Shown: piece by piece, positions 26,548-37,217 of the stretch
How positions within the stretch are numbered: the first letter of the stretch is position 1
How the letters are laid out: each line of letters opens with the position of its first letter
Assembly: GCF_027105095.1 (NCBI RefSeq)
Contig: NZ_CP114278.1
Span: 1,488,001 to 1,552,000, forward strand
Reading direction: 5' to 3'
Source: Brevundimonas vesicularis
GTDB lineage: Bacteria > Pseudomonadota > Alphaproteobacteria > Caulobacterales > Caulobacteraceae
Length of the DNA: 64,000 nucleotides
Notes under the pieces: generated by a model
The model's database searches: none
The model's input: the letters and a program-made list of their open reading frames with translations, nothing else
What the model was told of the DNA's origin: nothing
Position numbers and translations under genes: made by a program

Positions 26548-27159
26548 TCAGGCGTAGTTGAAGCTGATCGAAATCCGGTCGGCCTTGGCCAGGTTGGTCG
26601 GCACCTCGTGCCGCAGCCAGCTTTCCCACATCAGCACCGTGCCTGCCTGAGGCTGAAGATAGACGAACGGCCGCTCGGCCTCGCTCGCGTCGTCGGTCAC
26701 CGACGGGCGGGCCATCATGAAGGGCAGGCGGGGGTCTTCCAGCTTCAGCGATGAGGCGCCGTCAGGCACGTCGATATAGACGGTGCCCGACAGGAAGGCG
26801 TGCGGGTGGATATGACTTGTATGGCCGCCGCCGGGCTTCAGAATATTGACCCACAGATTGTCGAGGCGGGGTTTGCGGGCCAGGTCGAAGTTCAGCGCCT
26901 TGGCATAGGCGACGGCATGGCGATCCAGATGGCGCTTCAGCTCGGCGAACTCGGGGAGCCGCTGGGGCAGGTCGTTCAGTGATCCGTAGGAGGTGTAGCC
27001 TCGATAGGCGTTGGCCTTGCACCACCGGCGGCCGGCCTCATCCTCCTCGGCCATCATGCGGATGACGTCGATCAGCTGTGCGTTGATGTCGGGCCAGCCA
27101 CGCCCTTCGGCGAGGGAGGCTTCATAGACCTGGGTGACGAAGAGGGGGCGCAGGGACAT
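26548..27159 (-). CDS. putative 2OG-Fe(II) oxygenase (TIGR02466 type)
   Basis: 203 residues. The distal double-stranded beta-helix has LDNLWVNILKPGGGHTSHIH followed by PHAFLSGTVYIDVP, giving the HxH/D iron ligands; the late WESWLRHEVPTN supplies the second histidine, and RISISFNYA the arginine that would bind 2-oxoglutarate. The N-terminus PLFVTQVYEASL is typical of the TIGR02466 family. Substrate unknown. It is divergent from mccA (87 bases), inside the leucine-catabolism cluster, but nothing in the sequence ties it to that pathway. Confidence 0.85.
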   Translation of the reverse strand: MSLRPLFVTQVYEASLAEGRGWPDINAQLIDVIRMMAEEDEAGRRWCKANAYRGYTSYGSLNDLPQRLPEFAELKRHLDRHAVAYAKALNFDLARKPRLDNLWVNILKPGGGHTSHIHPHAFLSGTVYIDVPDGASSLKLEDPRLPFMMARPSVTDDASEAERPFVYLQPQAGTVLMWESWLRHEVPTNLAKADRISISFNYA

Positions 27160-27246
27160 GGAAGGGGCTTAACGCCTGCCGCGTCGCGTGAGAAGGGTCG
27201 TGCTCTGCCTCTCGCCTGATGCGCACGATCCGGCTAAGACCGCTTC

Positions 27247-29208
27247 ATGTTCAAGTCCGTCCTTGTCGCCAATCGCGGCGAAATCGCCTGCCGTGTCTTC
27301 CGCACCGCCAAGCGGATGGCGATCCGCACCATCGCCGTCTATTCCGAGGCGGATGCAAACGCCCTTCATGTGCGCGAAGCCGACGAGGCGGTGCTGATCG
27401 GTGCGGCGCCGGCGCGCGAATCCTATCTGGACGGCGCCAAGGTGCTGGCGGCGGCCAAGGCGACCGGCGCCGAGGCGATCCACCCCGGATATGGGTTCCT
27501 GAGCGAGAACGCCGACTTCGCCGAGGCTGTCGCGGCGGCGGGCCTGGTCTGGATCGGGCCGGACCCGTCCTCGATTCGCGCCATGGGCCTGAAGGACGCG
27601 GCCAAGGAGCTGATGATCCAGGCCGGGGTGCCGGTGACGCCAGGCTATCAGGGCGCGGACCAGTCGGAGGCGACGCTGACGGCCGAGGCGGCGCGGATCG
27701 GCTATCCGGTGCTGATCAAGGCGGTCGCAGGCGGCGGCGGCAAGGGGATGAAACGGGTCGATGATCCGGCCGATTTCGCCGCCGGTCTGGCCAGCGCCAA
27801 GCGCGAGGGGGCGGCGGCCTTCGGCGACGACCGGGTTCTGATCGAACGCTACATCACCCGCCCCCGCCACATCGAGGTGCAGGTGTTCGGCGACAAGCAC
27901 GGCGAGGTCGTCCACCTGTACGAACGCGACTGTTCGCTGCAACGCCGCCACCAGAAGGTGATCGAAGAGGCGCCCGCGCCGGGCATGAGCGAGGCTGTGC
28001 GCGCCGCCGTGACCGGCGCCGCGATCAAGGCGGCCCGGGCCGTGAACTACGTCGGGGCCGGCACCATTGAGTTCATCGCCGACGCCTCGGACGGGCTGAA
28101 GGCGGACGGCGTCTGGTTCATGGAGATGAACACCCGGTTGCAGGTCGAGCATCCCGTGACCGAGAGTGTGACGGGCGTCGATCTGGTCGAGTGGCAGTTC
28201 CGCGTCGCCGCAGGCGAGCCGGTCCCCCTGAAGCAGGCCGAGATCCAGCTGAACGGCTGGGCCATGGAGGCGCGGCTGTATGCCGAGGATCCCGCAAACG
28301 GCTTCCTGCCTTCCATCGGCAAGCTGGAGCATTTCGTCATGCCTGAAGGCATCCGCGTCGATACCGGCGTGGAGCAGGGCGGCGAGGTCAGCCAGTTCTA
28401 TGATCCGATGATCGCCAAGCTGATCGTGCATGAGGACACGCGCGAGGCGGCGGCGGCGCGTCTGGCCGAGGCGGCGGGCGAGGTCGAGGTCTGGCCGGTC
28501 AAGGCCAACGCCGGCTTCCTGAAACGCTGCCTGGAGCACCCGCGCTTCGCAGCGGGGGATGTGGATACGGGCTTCATCGCGGCGGAGGAGGCGGCGTTGC
28601 AGCCGCGGCCGTCCGACGCGGCGACGCTGGCGGCCCTGACCCTGATTGCGGAAGCGGCGGCGGATGCGGTCGAGGCGCGTTCGGACCGTTTCAGCCCCTG
28701 GGGCGGGCAGCCAGGTCTGTCCTATGGCGTGCGCCTGAATGCGCCGGCGCAGACGACCGTCTGGGGCCATGTCGACGGCCAGGGCGTGTCCGCTGCGGTG
28801 ACGCCGGTCGAAACGGGCTGGCGCGGTTCGCAGGGCGAACTGGCCCACGTCGGCTTCGATCAGGTCCAGGCGGGGGATCGCCTGTTCGGCTATCAGGCCG
28901 TCGACGACGGGTTCGTCCTGTTCGTCGATGGCGAGGCGCGTCGCGTCACGCCCTATCGTGCCGCCGTGGGTTCAGGCGCGGGCGCGGTGTCGGATGGTTC
29001 GCTGCGCGCGCCCATGCCTGGCAAGATCGTGGCGACGCCGGTCAAGGCGGGCGACGCCGTCACTAAGGGACAGCCGGTCGTGGTGCTGGAAGCCATGAAG
29101 ATGGAACACGCCCTGACCGCGCCGTTCGACGGCGTGGTGGAAAGCGTCTCAGCCCTGGGCGATCAGGTCGTGGAGGCGGCCGTGCTGGCGGTGGTGAAGG
29201 CGAACTAA
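27247..29208 (+). CDS. mccA: 3-methylcrotonyl-CoA carboxylase alpha subunit
   Basis: 653 residues. Biotin carboxylase domain (about 1-445): FKSVLVANRGEIACRVFRTA, ATP-grasp loop [32 protein letters not shown], and [15 protein letters not shown] middle BT domain follows, then a C-terminal biotinyl domain with VVLEAMKMEHAL, the lysine of MKM being biotinylated. With MccB (23856) it forms the leucine-pathway carboxylase. The combination of BC and BCCP in one chain separates it from the two-gene acetyl-CoA type at 44410-46257. Confidence 0.94.
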   Translation: MFKSVLVANRGEIACRVFRTAKRMAIRTIAVYSEADANALHVREADEAVLIGAAPARESYLDGAKVLAAAKATGAEAIHPGYGFLSENADFAEAVAAAGLVWIGPDPSSIRAMGLKDAAKELMIQAGVPVTPGYQGADQSEATLTAEAARIGYPVLIKAVAGGGGKGMKRVDDPADFAAGLASAKREGAAAFGDDRVLIERYITRPRHIEVQVFGDKHGEVVHLYERDCSLQRRHQKVIEEAPAPGMSEAVRAAVTGAAIKAARAVNYVGAGTIEFIADASDGLKADGVWFMEMNTRLQVEHPVTESVTGVDLVEWQFRVAAGEPVPLKQAEIQLNGWAMEARLYAEDPANGFLPSIGKLEHFVMPEGIRVDTGVEQGGEVSQFYDPMIAKLIVHEDTREAAAARLAEAAGEVEVWPVKANAGFLKRCLEHPRFAAGDVDTGFIAAEEAALQPRPSDAATLAALTLIAEAAADAVEARSDRFSPWGGQPGLSYGVRLNAPAQTTVWGHVDGQGVSAAVTPVETGWRGSQGELAHVGFDQVQAGDRLFGYQAVDDGFVLFVDGEARRVTPYRAAVGSGAGAVSDGSLRAPMPGKIVATPVKAGDAVTKGQPVVVLEAMKMEHALTAPFDGVVESVSALGDQVVEAAVLAVVKAN

Positions 29209-29495
29209 AGCCCCACGCCGCCGATGGGGCGGGTGAAGACGGTGTCGCCAAAGGTGGCGATGAGCGCCAGGGCGGGTCGCATGACGCCTGTCTCGCGGAT
29301 GCTAACCGACCAGGCGTCGTGCGTCGCCTTGCTCATCCACACCTCGGTGACCCACAGGGTGTCGGCGTCATTCGGATCGTGCGCCACCACGTAGCTGTGA
29401 CAGCCTGGACGCCTCATGTTCGGGTCCATCAGGCACAGCCCAAGTTCGTCGCGACGACCAGGATGGGCCGACAGCCGGGTAATCAATCCGTACAT
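29205..29495 (-). CDS. antibiotic biosynthesis monooxygenase (ABM) domain protein
   Basis: 96 residues from ATG 29495 (MYGLITRLSAHPGRRDELGL). The dimeric ferredoxin-like fold is suggested by HSYVVAHDPNDADTLWVTEV and then WMSKATHDAWSVS, the ABM signature with a paired Trp and HDA. Members range from quinone-forming monooxygenases to heme-degrading enzymes; no specific function can be assigned. Its stop overlaps the mccA stop in a convergent arrangement. Confidence 0.85.
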   Translation of the reverse strand: MYGLITRLSAHPGRRDELGLCLMDPNMRRPGCHSYVVAHDPNDADTLWVTEVWMSKATHDAWSVSIRETGVMRPALALIATFGDTVFTRPIGGVGL

Positions 29496-29598
29496 ACTGG
29501 TCTCTGGCTGCGCCGGGAGGGGAGAGCGCGCTACCATCCCTAGCGGGCTGTTCATTAAGAATCTGGCTAATGTGCCTAAGGGGCACTACGTGGGCGCC

Positions 29599-29997
29599 AT
29601 GCCGCTTCACATGATCAAGCTGGGCGTCGGGGTGCCGGACGTCGAATGGCTGGAGGCCCGCGCCGCCAAGGGCGGACCGCTCGTCGTCCACACGCGCATG
29701 ACGCCGAAACGGGCGACCGAGATCGAGGACGGCGGCTCGCTTTACTGGGTGGTGAAGGGGACGATCGTCTGTCGCCAACCGGTGCTGGACATCGCCACCT
29801 TCGGCGAAGGTAAGCAAAGCCGATGCGAGATCACCCTCGAACCCAAGGTCATCCGCACTGCGCCCATGGCCCGGCGACCCTTCCAGGGCTGGCGATATTT
29901 CGAGCCCAAGGATGCGCCGGTCGATCTGACCGACCTCGACGCCGGCGAGGCTCCTGAGGAACTGGTGCGTCAGCTGCGCGAACTGGGCGCCTGGTAG
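29599..29997 (+). CDS. DUF1489 family protein
   Basis: 132 residues from ATG 29599; in-frame ATGs upstream to 29416 would add 61 residues that do not resemble the family. It begins MPLHMIKLGVGVPDVEWLEA and continues with the DUF1489 hallmarks HTRMTPKRATEIEDGGSLYW, then VVKG, and PKVIRTAPMARRPFQGWRYF. The family is confined largely to alphaproteobacteria and has no known function. It is upstream of the MATE gene by 63 bases. Confidence 0.9.
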   Translation: MPLHMIKLGVGVPDVEWLEARAAKGGPLVVHTRMTPKRATEIEDGGSLYWVVKGTIVCRQPVLDIATFGEGKQSRCEITLEPKVIRTAPMARRPFQGWRYFEPKDAPVDLTDLDAGEAPEELVRQLRELGAW

Positions 29998-30060
29998 GCC
30001 GAGCCCTCAAAGTTTTTGGGAGTTGACCCCGGCGGGTCGGCGTGGCCTGTGCCGCGTCCG

Positions 30061-31407
30061 ATGATCGCGCTCAGCCCCCAGACCCGTACCGCCTTCCGCG
30101 ACCTGCTGAACCTGGCATGGCCGGTGATCCTGGCGCGCATCGGCATCATGACCATGGGGCTGACCGACGCCATCGTGGTGGGCAACTATTCCAGCAAGGA
30201 ACTGGCGTTCCATTCTCTGGCCTGGGCGCCGACGTCGATCGTGGTGACGACGGCGGTGGGCCTGATGCTGGGCGTGCAGGTGATGACGGCGCGGATGCTG
30301 GGCGAGGGGCGTCGGCACGCTGTCGGCTCAGTGCTGCGTCGCGGTCTGACCTATTCGTTGCAGATCGGCGTGGTGTCGATGATCGCCCTGATCGCCATTG
30401 GCCCGTGGGGACTGGGCAAGCTGGGGCTGGAGGATGGTCTGGCGGAGGGCGCCGGGCCTGCCCTGGTCGTCTTCGCCCTGTCCATGCCCTTCTATCTGAT
30501 TTCGGTGACGGGCCAGTTTTTCCTGGAGGCTCTGGGCCGGCCCAAGCCCGGCATGGTCGCCATGTGGGTGGCGAACGGGGTCAATCTGGCGCTGAACATC
30601 GTGCTGGTGCCGGACCTTCTGGGCTTCGGCTTCGACGGCGCCTTCGCTTCGGCTTGGGCGACGTTCGGGGCGCGGGCGGCGCTGGCGATCTTTCTGGTGA
30701 TCTACATCCTGCGTCTGCCCGAGGCGCGTGCGCTGGGCATCTTCGACAAGCCCGAGCGCGATCCCGGGGCCGCGCGTGAGCAGGTCAAGGTCGGCCTGGG
30801 CGCCGGGGCCTCCTACTTCATCGAGGTCGGGGCCTTTTCGGGCTTCACCTTCTTCGCTGGTCAGATCGGCACGGCCGAGACCGCGGCCTGGGCGGTGGTG
30901 CTGAACGTCTCGGCGATCGTCTTCATGCTGCCGATGGGACTGTCGTCAGCGACGGCGGTGCTGGTGGGCCGCAGCTATGGCGCCGGCGACGGGCGAGGGG
31001 TGATGCGTGCCGGGCTGGTGGGGCTGGGCGTCGTGACAGCCTTGACCTTGGTGGTCGCCCTGCTGGTCTGGCCTAGCGCCCATCTGATCGTCGGCGCCTA
31101 TAATCGCGATCCGGCCCTGCTGGCCATCGCCGCGCCGGCCCTGGTGCTGGCGACGCTATTCTTCGTTGCGGACGGCATTCAGGTCGTTGCGGCCCAGGCC
31201 AACCGCGCGGCGGGCGACGTCTGGTGGCCTACCATCATGCATTTCGCCGCCTATGGCGCGGTGATGATGCCGCTGGGCTGGGTGCTGGCGCATCAGATGG
31301 GCGTCAATGGCCTGGTCTGGGCGGTGGTCATCGCCAGTCTGGCGTCCTCGACCCTGCTGACCGGGCGTTTCATCCGTATTGCGCGCCGTCTGCCGCAAGG
31401 CGTTTGA
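30061..31407 (+). CDS. MATE family efflux transporter
   Basis: 448 residues from ATG 30061, giving a short cytoplasmic head (MIALSPQTRTAFRDLLNLAW) before the first helix. Twelve hydrophobic segments are expected and about that many are visible. MATE landmarks are GLTDAIVVGNYSSKELA in helix 1-2, VMTARMLGEGRRHAVGSVLR, GQFFLEALGRPKPGM and, in the second half, the equivalent SATAVLVGRSYGAGDGRGVM and DGIQVVAAQANRAAGDVWWP. Probably a Na+ or H+ coupled exporter of cationic compounds; substrates unknown. Confidence 0.93.
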   Translation: MIALSPQTRTAFRDLLNLAWPVILARIGIMTMGLTDAIVVGNYSSKELAFHSLAWAPTSIVVTTAVGLMLGVQVMTARMLGEGRRHAVGSVLRRGLTYSLQIGVVSMIALIAIGPWGLGKLGLEDGLAEGAGPALVVFALSMPFYLISVTGQFFLEALGRPKPGMVAMWVANGVNLALNIVLVPDLLGFGFDGAFASAWATFGARAALAIFLVIYILRLPEARALGIFDKPERDPGAAREQVKVGLGAGASYFIEVGAFSGFTFFAGQIGTAETAAWAVVLNVSAIVFMLPMGLSSATAVLVGRSYGAGDGRGVMRAGLVGLGVVTALTLVVALLVWPSAHLIVGAYNRDPALLAIAAPALVLATLFFVADGIQVVAAQANRAAGDVWWPTIMHFAAYGAVMMPLGWVLAHQMGVNGLVWAVVIASLASSTLLTGRFIRIARRLPQGV

Positions 31408-31461
31408 GGAAACCGCGCCGCCGCTCTATATCCCTGCGCTTCCCCGAACACCTGGACGATC

Positions 31462-33162
31462 ATGGCCCGTATCCTCATCACCTCGGCGCTGCCCTACATC
31501 AACGGCATCAAGCACCTGGGGAATCTGGCGGGCTCGATGTTGCCGGCCGACGTCTGGGCGCGGTTCAAGCGGGCCCAGGGGCATGAGGTCCTCTACATCT
31601 GCGCCACCGACGAGCACGGCACCCCGGCCGAGCTGGCCGCCGCCGCGGCCGGCCAGGATGTGCGCACCTATTGCGACGAGCAGCACGAAATCCAGAAGGC
31701 CGCGGGTCAGGCCTTCGGCCTCAGCTACGACTGGTTCGGCCGATCGTCGAACCCACAGAACCACCGGTTGACCCAGCATTTCGCCGAGGCGCTGGAGAAG
31801 AACGGCCTGATCGAGGAGCGGGTGGATCGGATGATCTATTCGATCGACGACGCGCGCTTCCTGCCCGACCGCTATGTCGAGGGAACCTGCCCTCACTGCG
31901 GCCATGTCGGCGCGCGCGGCGATCAGTGCGACAACTGCGGCCGCCTGCTGGACCCGACCGACCTGATCGATCCCTATTCGTCGGTGTCGGGGTCCAAGAA
32001 TCTGGAGGTGCGCGATACGCGTCACCTCTATCTGCTCCAGACCAAGATCGAGCCCGAGATCCGCGCCTGGGTCGACGGCAAGACGGGCTGGCAACAGTTG
32101 GCCAAGTCCATCGCCTACAAACATTTGGACGAGGGGCTGATCGACCGGGGCATCACCCGCGACCTGGCCTGGGGCGTGCCGGTGACCAAGGACGGCTTTC
32201 CGCGTCCCGGAATGGAGGACAAGGTCTTCTACGTCTGGTTCGACGCCCCCATCGAATACATCGCCGCGACCGAGGAATGGGCCGAGTCGACGGGCGGGTC
32301 ATGGCGTGACTGGTGGCGCCTGGACGAGGGGGCAGAGGACGTTCGCTATGTCCAGTTTATGGGCAAGGACAACGTCGCCTTCCACACCGTCAGCTTCCCC
32401 GCGACCATCATCGGCTCGGGCAAGCCGTGGAAGACGGTGGACCAGCTGAAGGCGTTCAACTGGCTGAACTGGTACGGCGGCAAGTTCTCCACCAGCCAAA
32501 AGCGCGGCGTCTTCATGGATCAGGCGCTGGAGCTGCTGCCCGCCGACTACTGGCGCTGGCGCCTGACGGCCTATGGGCCGGAGCACGCAGATTCGGCCTT
32601 CACCTGGGAGGACTTCCAGGCCTCGACCAACAAGGACCTGGCCGATGTGCTGGGCAATTTCGTCAACCGCATCGTCAAGTTCGCGGAATCCAAGTTCGAC
32701 GGCGTGGTGCCCGAGGGCGGCGAGGCCGGACCGGTCGAAATCCAGCTGGAGGCCGACATCAAGGCCGCCGTCGCCGAGGCGACCGAACAGCTGGAGGCGA
32801 TGGAGTTCAGAAAGGCCGCCGTCGCCATCCGCGCCGCCTGGGTGTTGGGCAACGAGTATTTGCAGGTCGCGGCGCCCTGGACGGCGCTGAAGACCGATCG
32901 CGACCGCGCGGCGGTCGGGGTGCGCACGGGGCTGAATCTGGTCGCCCTGTTCGCGCGTCTGGCCGCGCCGATCCTGCCCTTCACCGCGCCCAAGATCGCG
33001 GCGTCGGTTGGGGTGGAGGACCTGAGCTGGCCTGGCGCCGACGAAGATTTGCTGAACCGCCTGCCTGTGGGCGGCAAGGTCGAAGCTCAGGGCGTGCTGT
33101 TCGCCAAGATCGAGGACGCCCAGGTCGCGGAATGGTCCGACCGCTTCGGCGGCGCGGAGTAA
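31462..33162 (+). CDS. metG: methionyl-tRNA synthetase
   Basis: 566 residues. The class I signature is [15 protein letters not shown] (HIGH-like). A single zinc-knuckle [18 protein letters not shown] is inserted in the connective peptide, and the KMSKS-equivalent is FSTSQKR. An anticodon-binding helical domain follows (about 390-540). There is no C-terminal EMAP/dimerisation domain, consistent with this length. The enzyme charges tRNA-Met. It follows the MATE gene by 54 bases. Confidence 0.96.
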   Translation: MARILITSALPYINGIKHLGNLAGSMLPADVWARFKRAQGHEVLYICATDEHGTPAELAAAAAGQDVRTYCDEQHEIQKAAGQAFGLSYDWFGRSSNPQNHRLTQHFAEALEKNGLIEERVDRMIYSIDDARFLPDRYVEGTCPHCGHVGARGDQCDNCGRLLDPTDLIDPYSSVSGSKNLEVRDTRHLYLLQTKIEPEIRAWVDGKTGWQQLAKSIAYKHLDEGLIDRGITRDLAWGVPVTKDGFPRPGMEDKVFYVWFDAPIEYIAATEEWAESTGGSWRDWWRLDEGAEDVRYVQFMGKDNVAFHTVSFPATIIGSGKPWKTVDQLKAFNWLNWYGGKFSTSQKRGVFMDQALELLPADYWRWRLTAYGPEHADSAFTWEDFQASTNKDLADVLGNFVNRIVKFAESKFDGVVPEGGEAGPVEIQLEADIKAAVAEATEQLEAMEFRKAAVAIRAAWVLGNEYLQVAAPWTALKTDRDRAAVGVRTGLNLVALFARLAAPILPFTAPKIAASVGVEDLSWPGADEDLLNRLPVGGKVEAQGVLFAKIEDAQVAEWSDRFGGAE

Positions 33163-33227
33163 GCTCCACTCCGCTACCAATGCGTGGGATCGCGAGCGTA
33201 CTCGACTGATCCGACATTGGACGGCCC

Positions 33228-33263
33228 AAAGAACTGGGTCCCCGCTTTCGGGGGGATGAGCGG
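33228..33263. repeat. short palindromic repeat / possible terminator
   Basis: AAGAACTGGGTCCCCGCTTT followed by CGGGGGGATGAGCGG lies between the convergent metG and rhodanese genes. The CCCCG/CGGGG hairpin (33240-33253) with flanking CTGGGT resembles the widespread alphaproteobacterial element built around 'AAGCGGGGACCCAG' on the other strand. It probably serves as a bidirectional terminator. Only one copy is present in the window. Confidence 0.5.
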
Positions 33264-33265
33264 TA

Positions 33266-33601
33266 TTATTGTTCGGCGAACACGACCGGAAGCCCCGCCG
33301 CGTTCCAGGCCTGGATGCCGCCCGTCAGGTTGAACAGCGGCTGGCCCTCGGGGCCCGTCGGCCCGACGAAGGCGCAGACCTGGTGGCTGCGGCCGCCCTT
33401 CAGGCATTGGACGATGATCTTCTTGTCGGCCGGAAGGTCCAGCGCCTCCCAGGCGGCGGGCATCTGGCTGAGCGGGGCCAGAATCGCGCCGTCGATGCGG
33501 GCGGCGGCGAACTCGTCCGGCTCGCGCACATCGATCAGCACCGCTTCGCCGGCCTGCAGCCAGGCGGCGGCCTCTTCGACGGTGACGGTGGCGACGGTCA
33601 T
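33266..33601 (-). CDS. rhodanese-like domain protein
   Basis: 111 residues, a single rhodanese domain. Visible: EEAAAWLQAGEAVLIDVREP (CH2A region), the persulfide cysteine in IIVQCLKGGRS, and the C-terminal FNLTGGIQAWNAAGLPV. The loop has CLKGGRS where many sulfurtransferases have CxxGxR. Its ATG overlaps the TerC stop (4 bases), so they are cotranscribed. Sulfur carrier or detoxification roles are possible; the sequence does not decide. Confidence 0.92.
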   Translation of the reverse strand: MTVATVTVEEAAAWLQAGEAVLIDVREPDEFAAARIDGAILAPLSQMPAAWEALDLPADKKIIVQCLKGGRSHQVCAFVGPTGPEGQPLFNLTGGIQAWNAAGLPVVFAEQ

Positions 33602-34404
33602 GGCGCGACCGTCGGTTCAGCGGGCGCCGGCGTCGGGCTGTCCTCGGTGCGCTTCTGACCCAGGTGTTTGGCCGCTTCCTCGGGACCGATCTCAAGGAAG
33701 GCGGGGGCCGAGGCGTTGAACTCGTCCATATGGCCGGTGCGGACCACCACCTGACGGGCACCGTCCCAGATCATGTGCAGGGCGACATAAAGGACGACGA
33801 TCAGACCGATATAGCCGATCCAGCTGAAGCGATGCAGCAGCTTGGCGATATAGGTGGCGGCGACGCCCATCAGGGCGATCGACAGCACCAGGCCGAAGAC
33901 CATGATCCACGGGTGTTCGTGCGCAGCGCCGGCGACGGCCAGCACATTGTCCAGCGACATGGTGATGTCGGCGACCATGATCTGAATCAGGGCGGCGCCG
34001 AAGCTCTTGCGCTTGATTCCCAGTTCCTCGGGCGATGGACCAGAGCCGTGCTCGATGCTCATGGCCAGTTCGAGTTCCTTCTCGGCCTCGGCCTGATCGT
34101 GCGTCGCCTGCTCGCGCAGTTCGCGCCACATCTTCCAGCACACCCACAGCAGCAACAGGCCGCCGGCCAGCAGCAGGCCGACCAGGGCCAGAAGCTGCAC
34201 GGTGATCAGCGCAAAGCCGATTCGCATGACGACGGCGGCGGCCAGGCCGATCAGAATGGCCTTCTTGCGCTGGTCCTGGGGCAGGGCGGCGGCGGCCAGG
34301 CCCACGGCGACGGCGTTGTCGCCGGCCAGGACCAGATCCATCAGCAGGACCTGGCCCAGGGCCGTGGCCTGGCTGGCGAGTTCGGGAGACGAGAGGAATT
34401 CCAT
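33598..34404 (-). CDS. TerC/YjbE family integral membrane protein
   Basis: 268 residues. TerC signature: LLMDLVLAGDNAVAVGLAAA in the first half and its mirror ADITMSLDNVLAVAGAAHEH in the second, each with the conserved Asp-Asn. About seven TM segments are present, with a charged loop near 95-135. The C-terminal tail is Pro/Glu-rich. YjbE and related TerC proteins export Mn2+ in several bacteria. No yybP-ykoY (Mn) riboswitch is visible in the 30 bases between this gene and rlmB, so Mn control is not shown. Confidence 0.9.
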   Translation of the reverse strand: MEFLSSPELASQATALGQVLLMDLVLAGDNAVAVGLAAAALPQDQRKKAILIGLAAAVVMRIGFALITVQLLALVGLLLAGGLLLLWVCWKMWRELREQATHDQAEAEKELELAMSIEHGSGPSPEELGIKRKSFGAALIQIMVADITMSLDNVLAVAGAAHEHPWIMVFGLVLSIALMGVAATYIAKLLHRFSWIGYIGLIVVLYVALHMIWDGARQVVVRTGHMDEFNASAPAFLEIGPEEAAKHLGQKRTEDSPTPAPAEPTVAP

Positions 34405-34435
34405 TTCCGCTCCTTAGCCTCGGTGCGGCGTTCTG

Positions 34436-35320
34436 TCAGCCGCGTTGCGCGCGCGCCGCTTCATAAAGCGCGACCGCCGCCGCGTTGGACACGTTCAGAC
34501 TTTCAAATCCGCCCGGCATGGGGATCTTGGCCAGGACGTCGCAATGTTCGGCGACCAGACGACGAATGCCGTCGCCTTCGGACCCCATGACCAGAACGGT
34601 CGGCTGATGATCCAGCGCTTCTTCCAGCGTCTGTTCGCCCGTTCCGTCCAGCCCGACCGCGCGCCAGCCCAGATCGGCCAGCCGCTCCAGCGCACGGGAC
34701 AGATTCGTGACGCGCGCATGGGGCAGGCGTTCGGTGGCGCCGACGGCCGCCTTGGCCAGGGCGCCCGCCAGGGCCGGAGCATGACGGTCCTGAACGATGA
34801 TCCCCCGCGCGCCGAACGCCAGGGCCGATCGGAAGATGGCGCCGACGTTCTGGGGGTCGGTCAGCTGATCCAGCATGACGATGACGCCCTCAGCCGGCTC
34901 GGCCAGCTCTTCCAGCGACACGCCTTCCAGCGGCTGGACCTTGAAGGCCAGTCCCTGATGCACGGCGCCGGGGGGCAGCATACGGGTCAGGGTCGGGATA
35001 TCGACCACCTCGATCCTGTGGCCGTTTGCGAGAGCATTGTTCTCGATCTCGGCGGCGCGCTCGGCCGTGGCCAGCAGACGACCCATGCCGCGACGGGCGG
35101 GATTCGCCAGAGCGGCCAGAACCGGGTGGCGCCCCCACAGAAAATTATCGGCGTCCGACTTGCCCCGATCGGGCGAACGGGGCTGCCGAGGGGTTTCCTC
35201 GCGCCGGCCAAACCCTTGCGCAGCGGGCTTTTGACCCTTGTCGCGGGGGCCGTCGGGACGGTTTCCGAAGACCGGTTTTTTACCGCTTTTACGGTCGTTG
35301 CGTTCTGATTTCGACGACAC
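34436..35320 (-). CDS. rlmB: 23S rRNA (guanosine-2'-O)-methyltransferase RlmB/TrmH family
   Basis: 294 residues from GTG 35320 (VSSKSERNDRKSGKKPVFG); an in-frame ATG at 35350 would add 10 residues. A Lys/Arg-rich disordered leader of about 55 residues precedes the substrate-binding domain, which starts LWGRHPVLAALANPARRGMG. The SPOUT catalytic motifs are present: LTDPQNVGAIFRSALAFGA (motif 1), VLVMGSEGDGIRRL (motif 2) and SLNVSNAAAVALYEA (motif 3). It methylates G2251-equivalent of 23S rRNA; some family members methylate tRNA. Divergent from the tRNA genes. Confidence 0.92.
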   Translation of the reverse strand: MSSKSERNDRKSGKKPVFGNRPDGPRDKGQKPAAQGFGRREETPRQPRSPDRGKSDADNFLWGRHPVLAALANPARRGMGRLLATAERAAEIENNALANGHRIEVVDIPTLTRMLPPGAVHQGLAFKVQPLEGVSLEELAEPAEGVIVMLDQLTDPQNVGAIFRSALAFGARGIIVQDRHAPALAGALAKAAVGATERLPHARVTNLSRALERLADLGWRAVGLDGTGEQTLEEALDHQPTVLVMGSEGDGIRRLVAEHCDVLAKIPMPGGFESLNVSNAAAVALYEAARAQRG

Positions 35321-35469
35321 TATAAGACGCCCTCCGATTTGGAGCCCCAAGGGCTTTCGGGTCTGGGCGCCCCCTCTATCCTAGAGGAGGCGACAAGCCG
35401 AAGGCTTTTGTTTCGTCCCGCTTCTTTATGGGCGGAAACGAGGGGTCCGACGGTTCGACAAGGCGCGCT

Positions 35470-35553
35470 GGGGGAATGTCCCGAGCGGCAAAGGGGGGGG
35501 ACTGTAAATCCCCTGCGTAAGCTTCGAAGGTTCGAGTCCTTCTTCCCCCACCA
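35470..35553 (+). tRNA. tRNA-Tyr (GTA)
   Basis: Acceptor stem GGGGGAA (35470-35476) pairs with TTCCCCC (35543-35549); A is the discriminator and CCA is encoded. The anticodon GTA is at 35504-35506, in ACTGTAAAT. A long class II variable arm and the T-loop TTCGAGT (GGTTCGAGTCC) are present. The encoded size is 84 bases, normal for tRNA-Tyr. Confidence 0.96.
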
Positions 35554-35634
35554 CGCGCCTTGACGGATACGACGGATCAGGACGACGGAGAGGAACCGGC
35601 TGCGGCGTTCCGAAAGAACTTCCGCAGTCTCCGC

Positions 35635-35708
35635 GCGGGTATAGCACAATGGTAGTGCAGCAGCCTTCCAAGCTGAGGATGTCGGTTCGATCCCGTCTAC
35701 CCGCTCCA
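35635..35708 (+). tRNA. tRNA-Gly (TCC)
   Basis: Acceptor stem GCGGGTA (35635-35641) pairs with TACCCGC (35698-35704); T is the discriminator and CCA is encoded. The anticodon loop CTTCCAA gives anticodon TCC (35667-35669), and the T-arm is GGTTCGATCCC. It lies 81 bases after tRNA-Tyr and 64 bases before tuf, the common tRNA-Tyr, tRNA-Gly, tuf arrangement, so all may share one transcript. Confidence 0.96.
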
Positions 35709-35772
35709 GGTTTTTAAAAAGATCAGCATCGCGCCCCTCCGCTGACGGACCCGGGCCATCAGGAGTTTGGCC

Positions 35773-36963
<1,191 letters not shown>

Positions 36964-37032
36964 GCTAAAACGGCCTCAAGCCGCGCGCCTCCGCGAGGCG
37001 CGCATCGGCCGAAAGACAAAGTCGCGTAACAG

Positions 37033-37064
37033 AACGGCCTCCGGAGCAATCCGGGGGCCGTTTT
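37033..37064 (+). terminator. intrinsic terminator of tuf
   Basis: AACGGCCTCCGGA and TCCGGGGGCCGTTTT form a stable imperfect stem with a GCAA loop, followed by a four-T run. It is about 70 bases past the tuf stop. Nothing else is seen in the rest of the 37065-37217 gap. Confidence 0.85.
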
Positions 37065-37217
37065 GCTGTGCGGGCTATCTTTCAGGCCTGGCCAGAGGGC
37101 GCTGTTAAAGTGCCGAATTCGACCGGGTTGCGCCGCAGGCCAAGGCCTCCGGTCTCCGTGGCGCGGTCCGACCTGAAATGCGGGGCAGTCCCAAAGAACG
37201 AGTCCGGGGCGGACAGC

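Noticed and set aside
34405..34435. yybP-ykoY (manganese) riboswitch before the terC-like gene
   Set aside because: The gap is only 31 bases and contains no element resembling it.
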